Shown here in pieces: positions 1 through 8,155 of a stretch of DNA of 39,299 nt (position 1 is its first letter; each line of letters opens with the position of its first letter). Source of the DNA: an uncultured Algibacter sp. GTDB taxonomy: Bacteria; Bacteroidota; Bacteroidia; Flavobacteriales; Flavobacteriaceae. The position numbers and the translations under genes are program-made. The stretch is from positions 1 through 39,299 of the forward strand of contig CALHCQ010000009.1 in assembly GCA_937936645.1 (NCBI GenBank), written 5' to 3'. A model generated the notes under the pieces. That model made no database searches, had not been told where the DNA came from, and was given only the letters and a program-made list of their open reading frames with translations.

Positions 1-195
1 TTATACTCTATATATGGCATGAAAAATAGAATAGGCAATATTGGTCACGATGCTCATTTTGGCGGTGCAGTGGGTGGTTACATTATAACATTAGTTTTAG
101 CACCTTACCTTTTAGGGACTAGCTTATTAATGGTTGCTTTATTGGCTATACCCATTATTATTTTGTTTGTTATGAAAAAAACAGGCAAACTTTAA
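1..195 (+). CDS. Rhomboid-family intramembrane serine protease, C-terminal end (partial)
   Basis: Only the last 64 codons are in the window; the reading frame is open from base 1 and stops with TAA at 193-195. The fragment contains GHDAHFGGAVGGY, the histidine-bearing motif of the late membrane helix in rhomboid proteases, where His acts with a Ser on an earlier helix that lies outside the window. A second hydrophobic helix follows, and the protein ends in a short basic tail (KKTGKL). Rhomboids cut substrates inside the inner membrane. The catalytic Ser and the start cannot be checked here, so an inactive homologue is possible, although the His motif is intact. Confidence 0.8.
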   Translation, partial: LYSIYGMKNRIGNIGHDAHFGGAVGGYIITLVLAPYLLGTSLLMVALLAIPIIILFVMKKTGKL

Positions 196-238
196 AAACT
201 CTACAATTCAATTTTTAGAGTGTATTTAAAATTTATAG

Positions 239-260
239 TATCTGTTTATTGTAACAGATA
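239..260. repeat. Perfect inverted repeat upstream of lon
   Basis: TATCTGTT at 239-246 and AACAGATA at 253-260 form a perfect 8-bp stem with a 6-base loop, followed by six A. On the plus strand there is no T-tract after it, so it is a poor terminator for the rhomboid gene. It could be an operator or a weak RNA stem. The role is unknown. Confidence 0.4.
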
Positions 261-281
261 AAAAACACATGTAATACTGCA

Positions 282-297
282 TTGGCATAACTATTGA
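282..297 (+). promoter_or_regulatory. Possible sigma-54-type promoter upstream of lon
   Basis: TTGGCATAACTATTGA has the GG doublet (284-285) and a G ten bases later (296), as in -24/-12 promoters with consensus TGGCAC-N5-TTGC. The last base of the -12 element is A rather than C. It lies about 130 bases upstream of the lon start. The match is imperfect and no activator site was identified. Confidence 0.35.
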
Positions 298-361
298 ATT
301 TAATACACTAATTACAGATGTTTCGTGTTGGTTTTAATATTGAAAATCAATACGTTATGTT

Positions 362-391
362 TTTGTTCAATTTTGTAAAATAAATAGTTTG
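362..391 (+). promoter_or_regulatory. Probable housekeeping promoter of lon
   Basis: TTTG at 362-365 is followed after 19 bases by TAGTTTG at 385-391. This resembles the Bacteroidota primary promoter (TTTG, spacer of about 19, TA-n-n-TTTG) but with one base instead of two between TA and TTTG. The ATG is 36 bases downstream of the -7 box. Confidence 0.4.
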
Positions 392-426
392 TATTGTTTT
401 AATGACAGTATGACTTAAAAATATAT

Positions 427-2877
427 ATGAAAAAATCTAAATTTACAACTCTTGACAGTTTGTCATTACAAGAATTTGATGAGAACTCAGAATTAATTCC
501 GTTAATGACTCCAGAGGATGAAGAAGAAATAAATAAAGAAGCTTTACCAGAGTCTTTACCTATATTATCGTTAAGAAATACGGTATTGTTTCCTGGGGTT
601 GTTATTCCTATTACTGCAGGACGAGATAAGTCTATAAAACTAATAAACGACGCAAATAAAGGAAGTAAGGTTATTGGTGTTGTGGCACAGAAAGACGAGT
701 CTGTAGAAGATCCAACAGCTAAAGATATTAACGAAACCGGTACGGTTGCCAGAATATTACGTGTTTTAAAAATGCCAGATGGTAACGTAACGGTTATTAT
801 ACAAGGTAAAAAACGTTTTAAGGTAAACGAAGTTATCTCGGAAGATCCTTACATGAGAGCTGCTATAAGCGATTTACCCGAGGCAAAACCTACTCAAGAA
901 AATGAGGAGTTTAAAGCCATTATAGAGTCGGTAAAAGATTTAGCTTTAGATATCATTAAGCAAAGTCCCAATATACCATCCGAGGCATCGTTTGCTATAA
1001 AAAATATAGAAAGTAGTTCGTTTTTAATAAACTTTGTGTCTTCTAACATGAACTTGTCTGTTGTAGAAAAGCAAGCGTTGTTAGAAAATGATGATTTAAA
1101 AAGTCGTGCTTTACAAACGTTACAGTACATGAATGTAGAGTTTCAAAAGCTAGAGTTAAAAAACGATATCCAGTCCAAAGTACAAATGGACATGAATCAG
1201 CAACAGCGTGAATATTTTTTACATCAACAAATAAAAACAATTCAAGAAGAGTTGGGCGGTGTAAGTCATGATCAAGAAATTGATGAGATGAAGGCTCGAG
1301 CTTTAGAGAAAAAATGGGATAAAAAAATTGCAAAGCACTTTGATAAAGAGATTGCTAAAATGCAACGCATGAACCCCCAAGTGGCCGAGTATTCTATACA
1401 GCGAAATTATTTAGATTTATTTTTAGATTTACCATGGAACGAGTTTAGCAAGGATAAATTCGATTTAAAACATGCCATGAAGGTTCTAGATCGCGATCAT
1501 TTTGGTTTAGAAGATGTTAAAAAACGTATTATAGAATATCTAGCCGTTTTAAAACTTCGTAACGATATGAAATCGCCTATATTATGTTTATATGGACCTC
1601 CAGGGGTTGGTAAAACATCTTTGGGTAAATCTATTGCCGAAGCTTTAGGTAGAGAATATGTTCGTGTGTCTTTAGGTGGTTTAAGAGACGAAGCAGAGAT
1701 AAGAGGGCACAGGAAAACCTATATTGGTGCCATGCCTGGACGAATTATTCAAAGCCTTAAAAAAGCAGGTACATCTAACCCTGTTTTTGTGTTAGATGAG
1801 ATAGATAAACTTTCTAATTCACATCAAGGCGATCCATCATCTGCCTTGTTAGAAGTTTTAGATCCGGAGCAAAACAGTGAATTTCATGATAACTTTTTAG
1901 AAATGGGTTACGACCTGTCTAAAGTTATGTTTGTAGCAACATCTAACAGTTTATCTACCATACAACCAGCACTTTTAGATCGTATGGAAATTATAAATGT
2001 AACAGGGTACACCATAGAAGAAAAAGTAGAAATTGGTAAGCGTCACTTATTACCAAAGCAAATAGAAGAACATGGTTTAACAGACAAGGATATAAAAATA
2101 GCCAAGCCACAATTAGAAAAAATTGTAGAAGGCTACACAAGAGAGTCTGGAGTTCGTGGTTTAAACAAACAAATAGCAAAAATGGTGCGTTATGCAGCAA
2201 AAAATATTGCTATGGAAGAGGCTTACGAAACTAAAATATCTAACGAAGATGTTATAGAGGTTTTAGGCCGACCTAAATTAGAACGCGACAAGTACGAAAA
2301 CAACAATGTAGCAGGGGTAGTAACCGGTTTAGCATGGACACGTGTTGGTGGCGATATTTTATTTATAGAGTCGTTAATATCTAAAGGTAAAGGAGGTTTA
2401 AGTATTACGGGTAATTTGGGTAAGGTTATGAAAGAGTCTGCCACCATTGCCATGGAGTACATAAAGGCCAATGCCGAGCATTTTGATATAGACCCATCTA
2501 TATTCGAAAACTATAAAGTGCATATACATGTTCCAGAAGGAGCAACGCCTAAAGATGGCCCAAGTGCAGGGGTAACTATGCTAACATCTTTAGTGTCTCT
2601 ATTTACCCAAAAGAAGGTTAAGAAGAGCTTGGCTATGACAGGAGAGATTACTTTAAGAGGTAAAGTTTTGCCTGTCGGCGGAATAAAAGAAAAAATTCTA
2701 GCGGCCAAACGCGCTAAGATTAAAGAAATTTTATTGTGCGAAGACAATAGAAGGGATATAGAAGAAATAAAGCAAGAGTATTTAAAAGGCTTAACATTTC
2801 ATTACGTAACCGAAATGAGCGACGTCATAAAAATAGCCGTTACCACTCAAAAAGTTAAAGGCGCTAAAAAGTTATAA
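427..2877 (+). CDS. lon: ATP-dependent Lon protease
   Basis: 816 residues, the usual length for bacterial LonA. An N-terminal substrate-binding LON domain starts near residue 44 ([14 protein letters not shown]). The AAA+ module has Walker A GPPGVGKT at 390-397 and Walker B with DE at 457-458. The C-terminal serine-lysine protease domain carries the catalytic Ser in KDGPSAG (S713) and Lys in the GGIKEK segment (K756), which is the same Ser-to-Lys spacing of 43 as in E. coli S679/K722. It is a cytoplasmic hexamer that degrades misfolded and regulatory proteins. The acidic, Ser/Asp-rich N-terminus of about 40 residues is typical of Bacteroidota Lon. It is transcribed alone: a possible promoter pair lies upstream and a strong terminator directly after the stop. 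Confidence 0.98.
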   Translation: MKKSKFTTLDSLSLQEFDENSELIPLMTPEDEEEINKEALPESLPILSLRNTVLFPGVVIPITAGRDKSIKLINDANKGSKVIGVVAQKDESVEDPTAKDINETGTVARILRVLKMPDGNVTVIIQGKKRFKVNEVISEDPYMRAAISDLPEAKPTQENEEFKAIIESVKDLALDIIKQSPNIPSEASFAIKNIESSSFLINFVSSNMNLSVVEKQALLENDDLKSRALQTLQYMNVEFQKLELKNDIQSKVQMDMNQQQREYFLHQQIKTIQEELGGVSHDQEIDEMKARALEKKWDKKIAKHFDKEIAKMQRMNPQVAEYSIQRNYLDLFLDLPWNEFSKDKFDLKHAMKVLDRDHFGLEDVKKRIIEYLAVLKLRNDMKSPILCLYGPPGVGKTSLGKSIAEALGREYVRVSLGGLRDEAEIRGHRKTYIGAMPGRIIQSLKKAGTSNPVFVLDEIDKLSNSHQGDPSSALLEVLDPEQNSEFHDNFLEMGYDLSKVMFVATSNSLSTIQPALLDRMEIINVTGYTIEEKVEIGKRHLLPKQIEEHGLTDKDIKIAKPQLEKIVEGYTRESGVRGLNKQIAKMVRYAAKNIAMEEAYETKISNEDVIEVLGRPKLERDKYENNNVAGVVTGLAWTRVGGDILFIESLISKGKGGLSITGNLGKVMKESATIAMEYIKANAEHFDIDPSIFENYKVHIHVPEGATPKDGPSAGVTMLTSLVSLFTQKKVKKSLAMTGEITLRGKVLPVGGIKEKILAAKRAKIKEILLCEDNRRDIEEIKQEYLKGLTFHYVTEMSDVIKIAVTTQKVKGAKKL

Positions 2878-2880
2878 ACT

Positions 2881-2910
2881 AAAAAACCTCGATTAAAGTC
2901 GAGGTTTTTT
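2881..2910 (+). terminator. Rho-independent terminator after lon
   Basis: CCTCGA (2887-2892) pairs with TCGAGG (2899-2904) around a 6-base loop. The stem is extended by six A against six T, and the T-tract runs on past 2910. It starts 3 bases after the lon stop. Confidence 0.9.
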
Positions 2911-2964
2911 TATTTTTAATTGAAATAAAGTATTATTGATGCCGTTTTAAATGTAGATTTTATT

Positions 2965-2971
2965 TACTTTG
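2965..2971 (+). promoter_or_regulatory. Probable -7 box of porQ
   Basis: TACTTTG matches the same TA-n-TTTG variant seen before cmk and lon. A start site about 6 bases downstream would fall only a few bases before the ATG at 2981, implying an almost leaderless message. Confidence 0.4.
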
Positions 2972-2980
2972 TGTTGCTAT

Positions 2981-3997
2981 ATGATAAAAAAAATTATCAC
3001 ATCCTTTTGTTTAATATCTAGTATCCTAGTTGGTGCCCAAGTAGGTGGCGAGTCTACTTATCAATTTCTTAATTTAATAGCCTCACCACGACAGGCAGCC
3101 TTAGGAGGTAAAATATTTACAAATGTAGATTACGATGTAACACAGGGGCTTTTTAATCCTGCAACCATAAATACAGAAATGGATAAGCAACTTGCTGTTA
3201 ACTATACCAGTTATTTAGGTGGTATAAGTTATGGTAATGCCTCTTATGCTTATACTGTAGATAGACGTGTGCAAACATTTCACGCAGGTATTACTTACGT
3301 TAATTACGGAGATTTTGATGGTTTTGATGAAGACGGTAACGCAACAGGTTCTTTTACAGGTAGCGAAGCGGCCTTGTCTTTTGGTTATGCCTTACAAATA
3401 GATAGATCGGATTTTTATTTTGGTGCCAATGCTAAATTTATAACATCTACACTAGAGCAGTATAACTCTTTAGGAATTGCTACAGATTTTAGTTTGCTAT
3501 ACCTTAACGAAGATTTAGATTTTAATGCCGCCCTAATAGTTAGAAACCTAGGAACACAAATAACAACGTATGCAGGAGTACAGGAAAAATTACCTTTCGA
3601 GGTAGCTTTTGGTATGTCTCAAAAGTTAGATCACGTACCATTACGTTGGCATGTTACATTCGAGAATCTTCAAGAATGGCCTATAGCTAGACCTAATCCA
3701 GCACGAGCAACTAGTGATTTAAGCGGTAATCAAACTCCAGAAAAAATAGGGTTTATTGGGCAGGTTATTAGGCACACTATAGTAGGTGCAGAGCTGTTTC
3801 CAGACAAAGGTTTTAACATAAGATTGGGCTATAATTTTAGACGAGGTGAAGAATTACGTATAGAAGATGAACGTAATTTTTCTGGAGTTTCTGCAGGTAT
3901 ATCCATTAAACTAAACAAAGTGCGTTTTAGTTATACGCACGCAAAATATGCAAGCGCAGCCAATTCTAACTTTTTTGGTTTACAAATAGGTTTGTAA
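2981..3997 (+). CDS. porQ: Type IX secretion system protein PorQ
   Basis: 338 residues from the ATG at 2981. The frame is open back to a TTG at 2969, but that TTG overlaps the likely promoter box, and the ATG places a clean signal peptide (MIKKIITSFCLISSILVGAQ) at the N-terminus. The mature protein has the alternating aromatic and glycine-rich strands of an outer-membrane barrel in the PorV/PorQ (FadL-like) group, including a repeated pattern of Phe/Tyr-Gly-x-Asn. In Porphyromonas PorQ belongs to the PorU-PorV-PorQ-PorZ cell-surface attachment complex, which processes and anchors secreted cargo. The lon-porQ-cmk neighbourhood is one I associate with flavobacteria. The name rests on overall resemblance and context, not on a catalytic motif. 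Confidence 0.82.
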   Translation: MIKKIITSFCLISSILVGAQVGGESTYQFLNLIASPRQAALGGKIFTNVDYDVTQGLFNPATINTEMDKQLAVNYTSYLGGISYGNASYAYTVDRRVQTFHAGITYVNYGDFDGFDEDGNATGSFTGSEAALSFGYALQIDRSDFYFGANAKFITSTLEQYNSLGIATDFSLLYLNEDLDFNAALIVRNLGTQITTYAGVQEKLPFEVAFGMSQKLDHVPLRWHVTFENLQEWPIARPNPARATSDLSGNQTPEKIGFIGQVIRHTIVGAELFPDKGFNIRLGYNFRRGEELRIEDERNFSGVSAGISIKLNKVRFSYTHAKYASAANSNFFGLQIGL

Positions 3998-4036
3998 AAA
4001 AATAAGCGTTTTTTTAATTAATACGAGCTATTTACT

Positions 4037-4043
4037 TACTTTG
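4037..4043 (+). promoter_or_regulatory. Probable -7 box of cmk
   Basis: TACTTTG followed by CAC, 23 bases before the cmk ATG, resembles the Bacteroidota TA-n(1-2)-TTTG box. It suggests cmk has its own promoter despite the short gap after porQ. Confidence 0.45.
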
Positions 4044-4066
4044 CACACCTTTTAATTTTATAAAAA

Positions 4067-4765
4067 ATGAATAAAATTACTATTGCCATAGATGGGTTTT
4101 CGTCTACAGGAAAAAGTACCGTTGCAAAATCTTTAGCAAAACATTTAGGGTATGTCTATGTAGACTCTGGAGCTATGTATAGGGCTGTAACATTATATGC
4201 TATGCAAAACGGCTTAATAGACGAGCTTAGTTTTAAGAAAGATAAATTAGCCGCAAAGTTACCACAAATAGAAATTAGTTTTAAGTTTAATGATGCCTTG
4301 GGGTTTGCCGAGGTGTATTTAAACGGGGTTAATGTAGAGCATGAGATACGTACTCTAGAAGTGTCTGGTTTTGTAAGTACCATAGCAGCGGTTTATGAAG
4401 TTAGAAAAAGGCTTGTAGCACAGCAGCAACAAATGGGAAAAGATAAAGGTGTTGTTATGGATGGTAGAGATATAGGTACCGTTGTTTTTACCGATGCCGA
4501 ACTTAAATTGTTTATGACAGCTACTGCCGAAAAAAGAGCTGTAAGACGTTACGAAGAACTTGTAGAGCGTGGCGATGATGTAACTTACGAAGATGTTTTA
4601 AAAAACGTACAAGATCGCGATTATATAGACTCTACAAGAAAGGATTCGCCATTAGTAAAAGCAGATGATGCTATAGAGATAGATAATTCAAGCTTGACGC
4701 TTGTAGAACAATTTGAGAAAATATTAGATTTAGCTAACAAAAAAATAAAGACCTATAGCTCATAG
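4067..4765 (+). CDS. cmk: Cytidylate (dCMP/CMP) kinase
   Basis: 232 residues, close to the 227 of E. coli Cmk. The P-loop is GFSSTGKST at residues 10-18. The nucleotide-binding DSGAMYRA follows at 33-40, and DGRDIGTVVF is the conserved core loop of the family. The enzyme moves phosphate from ATP to CMP or dCMP in the cytoplasm, supplying CDP and dCDP. The CMP-binding insert between the two motifs is present, which separates it from adenylate and guanylate kinases. It ends 26 bases before a strong bidirectional terminator shared with the convergent LysM gene. Confidence 0.96.
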   Translation: MNKITIAIDGFSSTGKSTVAKSLAKHLGYVYVDSGAMYRAVTLYAMQNGLIDELSFKKDKLAAKLPQIEISFKFNDALGFAEVYLNGVNVEHEIRTLEVSGFVSTIAAVYEVRKRLVAQQQQMGKDKGVVMDGRDIGTVVFTDAELKLFMTATAEKRAVRRYEELVERGDDVTYEDVLKNVQDRDYIDSTRKDSPLVKADDAIEIDNSSLTLVEQFEKILDLANKKIKTYSS

Positions 4766-4784
4766 TTAAAACATAAATAGATAC

Positions 4785-4820
4785 AAAAAAAAGCCCTTAC
4801 TTTTAGTAAGGGCTTTTTTT
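4785..4820. terminator. Bidirectional terminator between cmk and the LysM gene
   Basis: AGCCCTTAC (4792-4800) and GTAAGGGCT (4806-4814) pair perfectly around TTTTA. An A-tract lies before it and a T-tract after it, so both strands carry a hairpin followed by U's. The two flanking genes converge on it. Confidence 0.92.
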
Positions 4821-4841
4821 GTTTAATACCAGAATAATTAA

Positions 4842-5216
4842 TTATAAATTAGGTATAATTAATTCTTGGTCTGGATGTATAACATCTGGACTTTTAAGAA
4901 TGTCTGTATTTGCTTCGTAAATTTCTTTGTATTTAGCAGCTTTACCATAATATTGAACGGCAATTTTACCTAAAGTTTCTCCGCTTTTTACGGTGTGTCT
5001 ATGAAAAACAGACTCATCTGCGACTTTAATATCAGCAACAATATCCGATGGGTTTTCTCCTCCAACTTCTTTTATTTTGTCCCAAATAAGATTTTTTTCG
5101 TAAGCTGTATTTGCAGTACCAGATACTTTTAATACGCCTGCTTCTTCTTTAACGTCCCCATTTTGAATATTTAAAGACTCTCCTAAATCTAAAACGGCTT
5201 GATATTTTGCTTTCAT
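4842..5216 (-). CDS. BON-LysM protein, Kbp/YgaU-like
   Basis: 124 residues with no signal peptide. A BON-like region lies at about 15-70 (GDVKEEAGVLKVSGTA, then IVADIKV). A LysM domain at 73-122 begins HTVKSGETLGKIAVQYYG and closes with IHPDQELIIPNL. The order BON then LysM and the cytoplasmic appearance match Kbp (YgaU) of E. coli, a potassium-binding protein of about 149 residues; this copy is shorter at the N-terminus. LysM domains elsewhere bind peptidoglycan, so a wall role is the alternative, but export seems unlikely without a signal. It is a single gene, divergent from rpsA and convergent with cmk. Confidence 0.8.
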   Translation of the reverse strand: MKAKYQAVLDLGESLNIQNGDVKEEAGVLKVSGTANTAYEKNLIWDKIKEVGGENPSDIVADIKVADESVFHRHTVKSGETLGKIAVQYYGKAAKYKEIYEANTDILKSPDVIHPDQELIIPNL

Positions 5217-5371
5217 GTAATTTATGTTTTTTATTAATAATAATGTTTAACAGTCTAAATATAATAAAACAACGTTAAAAATTCTAATTTTTAATAAAAT
5301 ATAATTAAAAGACTACATGTTTTTAAAGTGAAAATTATAGCACGAAATTAGGCTAATCCATTGAAAATATG

Positions 5372-5379
5372 TATTTTTG
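5372..5379 (+). promoter_or_regulatory. Promoter -7 box of rpsA
   Basis: TATTTTTG matches the Bacteroidota TA-nn-TTTG box exactly and is followed by CACTCC. Transcription would start near 5385, giving a leader of about 160 bases before the rpsA ATG at 5548. A TTAG at 5348-5351 sits at the -33 distance (20-base spacer) but only partly matches TTTG. Confidence 0.65.
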
Positions 5380-5382
5380 CAC

Positions 5383-5547
5383 TCCTTTTAGCGAGTTATT
5401 GGAAAGATAAAAGGATCGATAAATAAACAAAAATAACACTTCTGTAAGTTATTCGCTTAAATCTTCCAAAACATACAGAATACAAATTGTAATGTAAAAC
5501 GCTATAAGCTAATAAAGTAGGTGTTTGCATTATGAAAATTTTTTTAA
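5383..5547 (+). promoter_or_regulatory. Structured 5' leader of rpsA
   Basis: The gap of 331 bases between the LysM gene and rpsA holds this leader. Stem A is TCCTTTTA (5383-5390) with TAAAAGGA (5408-5415), perfect. Stem B is TTCTGTA (5440-5446) with TACAGAA (5474-5480), perfect. The loop of A (TTGGAAAGA, 5399-5407) can pair with the loop of B (TCTTCCAA, 5462-5469) with one bulged A, so a kissing or pseudoknot fold is possible. S1 autoregulates its own mRNA in gamma-proteobacteria; whether this leader does the same is inference. The remaining part, 5217-5371, is AT-rich and I see only an AGTCTAAA motif there. Confidence 0.5.
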
Positions 5548-7380
5548 ATGGCTGAAAAAGCAAATCAAGCAGAGGTTGAAGCAACTGAAGCAAACGCAGT
5601 AAACGCTCCAGTAGCATCTGAAGCTAAACTTAACCCTGAAAAATTCTTAGCAGAGTTTAACTGGCACAATTACCAAGAAGGTATTGATGAGGTTGACGAT
5701 TTACAACTTAAAGAATTTGAAAAATTAGTAGCAGAAAACTTCGTAGACACTCTTAACGATGAGGTTGTAGAGGGTACTGTTGTTCACATTTCAGATCGTG
5801 ATGCTATTATAGACATCAACGCAAAATCGGAAGGTGTTATATCTTTAAACGAATTTCGTTACAATCCTAACTTAGCAGTAGGAGACAAAGTAGAAGTATT
5901 AATTGACGTGCGTGAAGATGCAACAGGACAATTAGTATTATCTCACAGAAAAGCACGTGTTATTAAAGCGTGGGATCGTGTTAATAATGCACACGATACA
6001 GGAGAAATCGTTAATGGTTTCGTAAAATGTAGAACAAAAGGAGGAATGATTGTAGATGTATTTGGTATAGAAGCATTCTTACCAGGTTCTCAAATTGACG
6101 TTAAGCCAATTAGAGATTACGATCAGTACGTAAATAAAACTATGGAATTCAAAGTTGTGAAAATCAACCACGAATTTAAGAACGTAGTTGTTTCTCATAA
6201 AGCACTTATTGAGGCTGATATTGAAGAACAAAAGAAAGAAATTATTGGTCAATTAGAAAAAGGTCAAGTACTAGAAGGTGTTGTTAAAAACATTACATCT
6301 TACGGTGTATTTATAGATCTTGGTGGTGTAGACGGTTTAGTACACATTACAGATTTATCTTGGTCTAGAATTAACCATCCAAACGAGATTGTTGAGTTAG
6401 ACCAGAAACTTAACGTTGTAATCCTTGATTTTGATGAAAACAAATCAAGAATACAATTAGGTCTTAAGCAATTATCTAAGCACCCATGGGAAGCTCTTGC
6501 AGAAGAGGTTAAAGTAGGTGATAAAGTAAAAGGTAAGGTTGTTGTAATTGCAGATTACGGTGCATTTATTGAAGTAGCAGACGGCGTAGAAGGATTAATT
6601 CACGTATCTGAAATGTCATGGTCTACACACTTACGTTCGGCTCAAGATTTCGTATCTGTAGGAGACGTTGTAGAGGCTCAAATCTTAACTTTAGATAGAG
6701 AAGATCGTAAAATGTCATTAGGTATCAAGCAATTATCTCAAGATCCTTGGACAGATATTACAGCGAAATACCCACTAGGTTCTAAGCACACAGGTATTGT
6801 ACGTAACTTTACAAACTTTGGTGTTTTTGTAGAACTAGAAGAAGGTATTGATGGATTAATTTACATCTCTGATTTATCTTGGACTAAGAAAGTTAAGCAC
6901 CCATCAGAATTCTGTGCTGTTGGAGATAAACTAGAAGTTGTTGTTATAGAGTTAGATGTAGAAGGTCGTAAATTATCTTTAGGACACAAACAAACAACGG
7001 CTAATCCATGGGATAAGTACGAAACTGAATTTGCTTTAGAAACTGTACATACAGCAGAATTAAGCGAAATAGTAGATAAAGGTGCTACAATTACTTTTAA
7101 CGAAGATATCGTTGCCTTTGTACCAACACGTCACTTAGAGAAAGAAGATGGAACTAAACTTAAGAAAGGTGAAACTGCTGAGTTTAAGATTATCGAATTT
7201 AACAAAGAGTTTAAGCGTGTCGTTGCATCTCACACAGCAATATTTAAAGCTGAAGAAGTAGCAAACGTAAAAGCAGCTGTTAAAAAAGCGGCTAGTGCAG
7301 CAGCAGAAGCAAAACCAACTTTAGGTGATGCTAACGATGCTTTACAAGCACTTAAAGATAAAATGGACGGGAAAATATAA
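5548..7380 (+). CDS. rpsA: 30S ribosomal protein S1
   Basis: 610 residues, longer than the 557 of E. coli S1 because of an Ala/Glu-rich N-terminal tail of about 30 residues. Six S1 (OB-fold) repeats can be seen, the clearest beginning GVVKNITSYGVFIDLGG, GKVVVIADYGAFIEV and GIVRNFTNFGVFVEL, each followed by a DGLxxIS-type strand. The first two and the last are more diverged, as in other S1 proteins. S1 binds mRNA on the small subunit; in Bacteroidota, where Shine-Dalgarno pairing is little used, it is expected to matter for initiation. Codon use is more uniform than in neighbours, as for a highly expressed gene. No Shine-Dalgarno sequence precedes the ATG. Confidence 0.98.
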   Translation: MAEKANQAEVEATEANAVNAPVASEAKLNPEKFLAEFNWHNYQEGIDEVDDLQLKEFEKLVAENFVDTLNDEVVEGTVVHISDRDAIIDINAKSEGVISLNEFRYNPNLAVGDKVEVLIDVREDATGQLVLSHRKARVIKAWDRVNNAHDTGEIVNGFVKCRTKGGMIVDVFGIEAFLPGSQIDVKPIRDYDQYVNKTMEFKVVKINHEFKNVVVSHKALIEADIEEQKKEIIGQLEKGQVLEGVVKNITSYGVFIDLGGVDGLVHITDLSWSRINHPNEIVELDQKLNVVILDFDENKSRIQLGLKQLSKHPWEALAEEVKVGDKVKGKVVVIADYGAFIEVADGVEGLIHVSEMSWSTHLRSAQDFVSVGDVVEAQILTLDREDRKMSLGIKQLSQDPWTDITAKYPLGSKHTGIVRNFTNFGVFVELEEGIDGLIYISDLSWTKKVKHPSEFCAVGDKLEVVVIELDVEGRKLSLGHKQTTANPWDKYETEFALETVHTAELSEIVDKGATITFNEDIVAFVPTRHLEKEDGTKLKKGETAEFKIIEFNKEFKRVVASHTAIFKAEEVANVKAAVKKAASAAAEAKPTLGDANDALQALKDKMDGKI

Positions 7381-7423
7381 TTATCCCCCTATATTATCTG
7401 TGTAAACAGACTATATTTTATAC

Positions 7424-7458
7424 AAAAAAAGCCTTCAAGAAATTGAAGGCTTTTTTTT
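7424..7458 (+). terminator. Rho-independent terminator after rpsA
   Basis: GCCTTCAA (7431-7438) pairs with TTGAAGGC (7443-7450) around GAAA. Seven A precede it and eight T follow. Confidence 0.93.
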
Positions 7459-7519
7459 ATTGCTATAACAAAGCCAATAAACTTTTAAAACATAGATCGA
7501 TTAATTTTAATTTTTGCAT

Positions 7520-7527
7520 TACCTTTG
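7520..7527 (+). promoter_or_regulatory. Promoter -7 box of pyrR
   Basis: TACCTTTG is an exact match to TA-nn-TTTG. A start near 7533 lies downstream of the in-frame TTG at 7514, so translation must begin at the ATG at 7556. Confidence 0.65.
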
Positions 7528-7555
7528 TTTAACACAATTTGTTTTTAAAAATTAT

Positions 7556-8095
7556 ATGAGTCAAAAAGTTTTACTTAACCAAAAAGAGGTAAACATCATT
7601 CTTCATAGATTGGCTTGTCAGCTTATAGAAAAGCATCATAATTTCTCTAATACCGTACTTATAGGCTTACAACCTAGGGGCGTGTTTTTAGCTCAAAGAA
7701 TTGCAAATATCTTAAAAGAAGATTACAAAGTAAAAGACATACAATTAGGGCAATTAGATATTACTTTCTATAGAGACGATTTTAGAAGAGGCGAAAAACC
7801 CTTAGCAGCAAATGCTACAGAAATTGATTTTATAGTCGAAAATAAAAACATTGTATTTATAGACGATGTATTATACACCGGCCGTAGCATAAGAGCTGCA
7901 CTAACAGCAATTCAATCTTTTGGGCGTCCTAACGAAATAGAGCTACTTACCTTAATAGATAGACGTTTTAGTAGGCATTTGCCTATACAACCTAATTATA
8001 GAGGTAGGCAAGTCGATGTTATAAATGACGAAAAAGTTATTGTGCATTGGAAAGAAAACCACAAAGAAGACGTTGTTTACTTAATAGAAAAATAA
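7556..8095 (+). CDS. pyrR: PyrR-type uracil phosphoribosyltransferase / pyr regulator
   Basis: 179 residues from the ATG at 7556, the usual PyrR length. The longer open frame back to TTG 7514 is rejected because the promoter box lies inside it. The PRPP-binding loop is FIDDVLYTGRSIRAAL. IGLQPRGVFLAQRI and the LIDRRFSRHLPIQPNYRGR segment are typical of PyrR rather than of other phosphoribosyltransferases. In Firmicutes PyrR binds pyr mRNA and also makes UMP from uracil and PRPP. I see no clear attenuator hairpin with a T-tract here, so the enzymatic role is the surer one. It starts a pyrimidine-linked gene run, with pyrB 60 bases downstream. Confidence 0.92.
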   Translation: MSQKVLLNQKEVNIILHRLACQLIEKHHNFSNTVLIGLQPRGVFLAQRIANILKEDYKVKDIQLGQLDITFYRDDFRRGEKPLAANATEIDFIVENKNIVFIDDVLYTGRSIRAALTAIQSFGRPNEIELLTLIDRRFSRHLPIQPNYRGRQVDVINDEKVIVHWKENHKEDVVYLIEK

Positions 8096-8155
8096 ATTAG
8101 CAGTAAAAAGCTAAAATAACATAACAGGCAATAGCCCATAGAATATTACAGCAAA

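Noticed and set aside
198-221. ACTCTA...TAGAGT hairpin as terminator of the rhomboid gene
   Set aside because: Only six pairs with a 12-base loop and no T-tract; too weak to call.
5396-5617. Minus-strand reading frame of 73 codons over the rpsA leader
   Set aside because: It is leucine-rich antisense of the leader and the rpsA start, has no family resemblance and overlaps the likely promoter product.
7514-7555. Upstream TTG start of pyrR
   Set aside because: An exact promoter -7 box (7520-7527) lies within this stretch, so it is not transcribed from that promoter.
8097-8114. TTAGC...GCTAA stem between pyrR and pyrB as a PyrR attenuator
   Set aside because: Five pairs only, no T-tract and no alternative anti-terminator visible.
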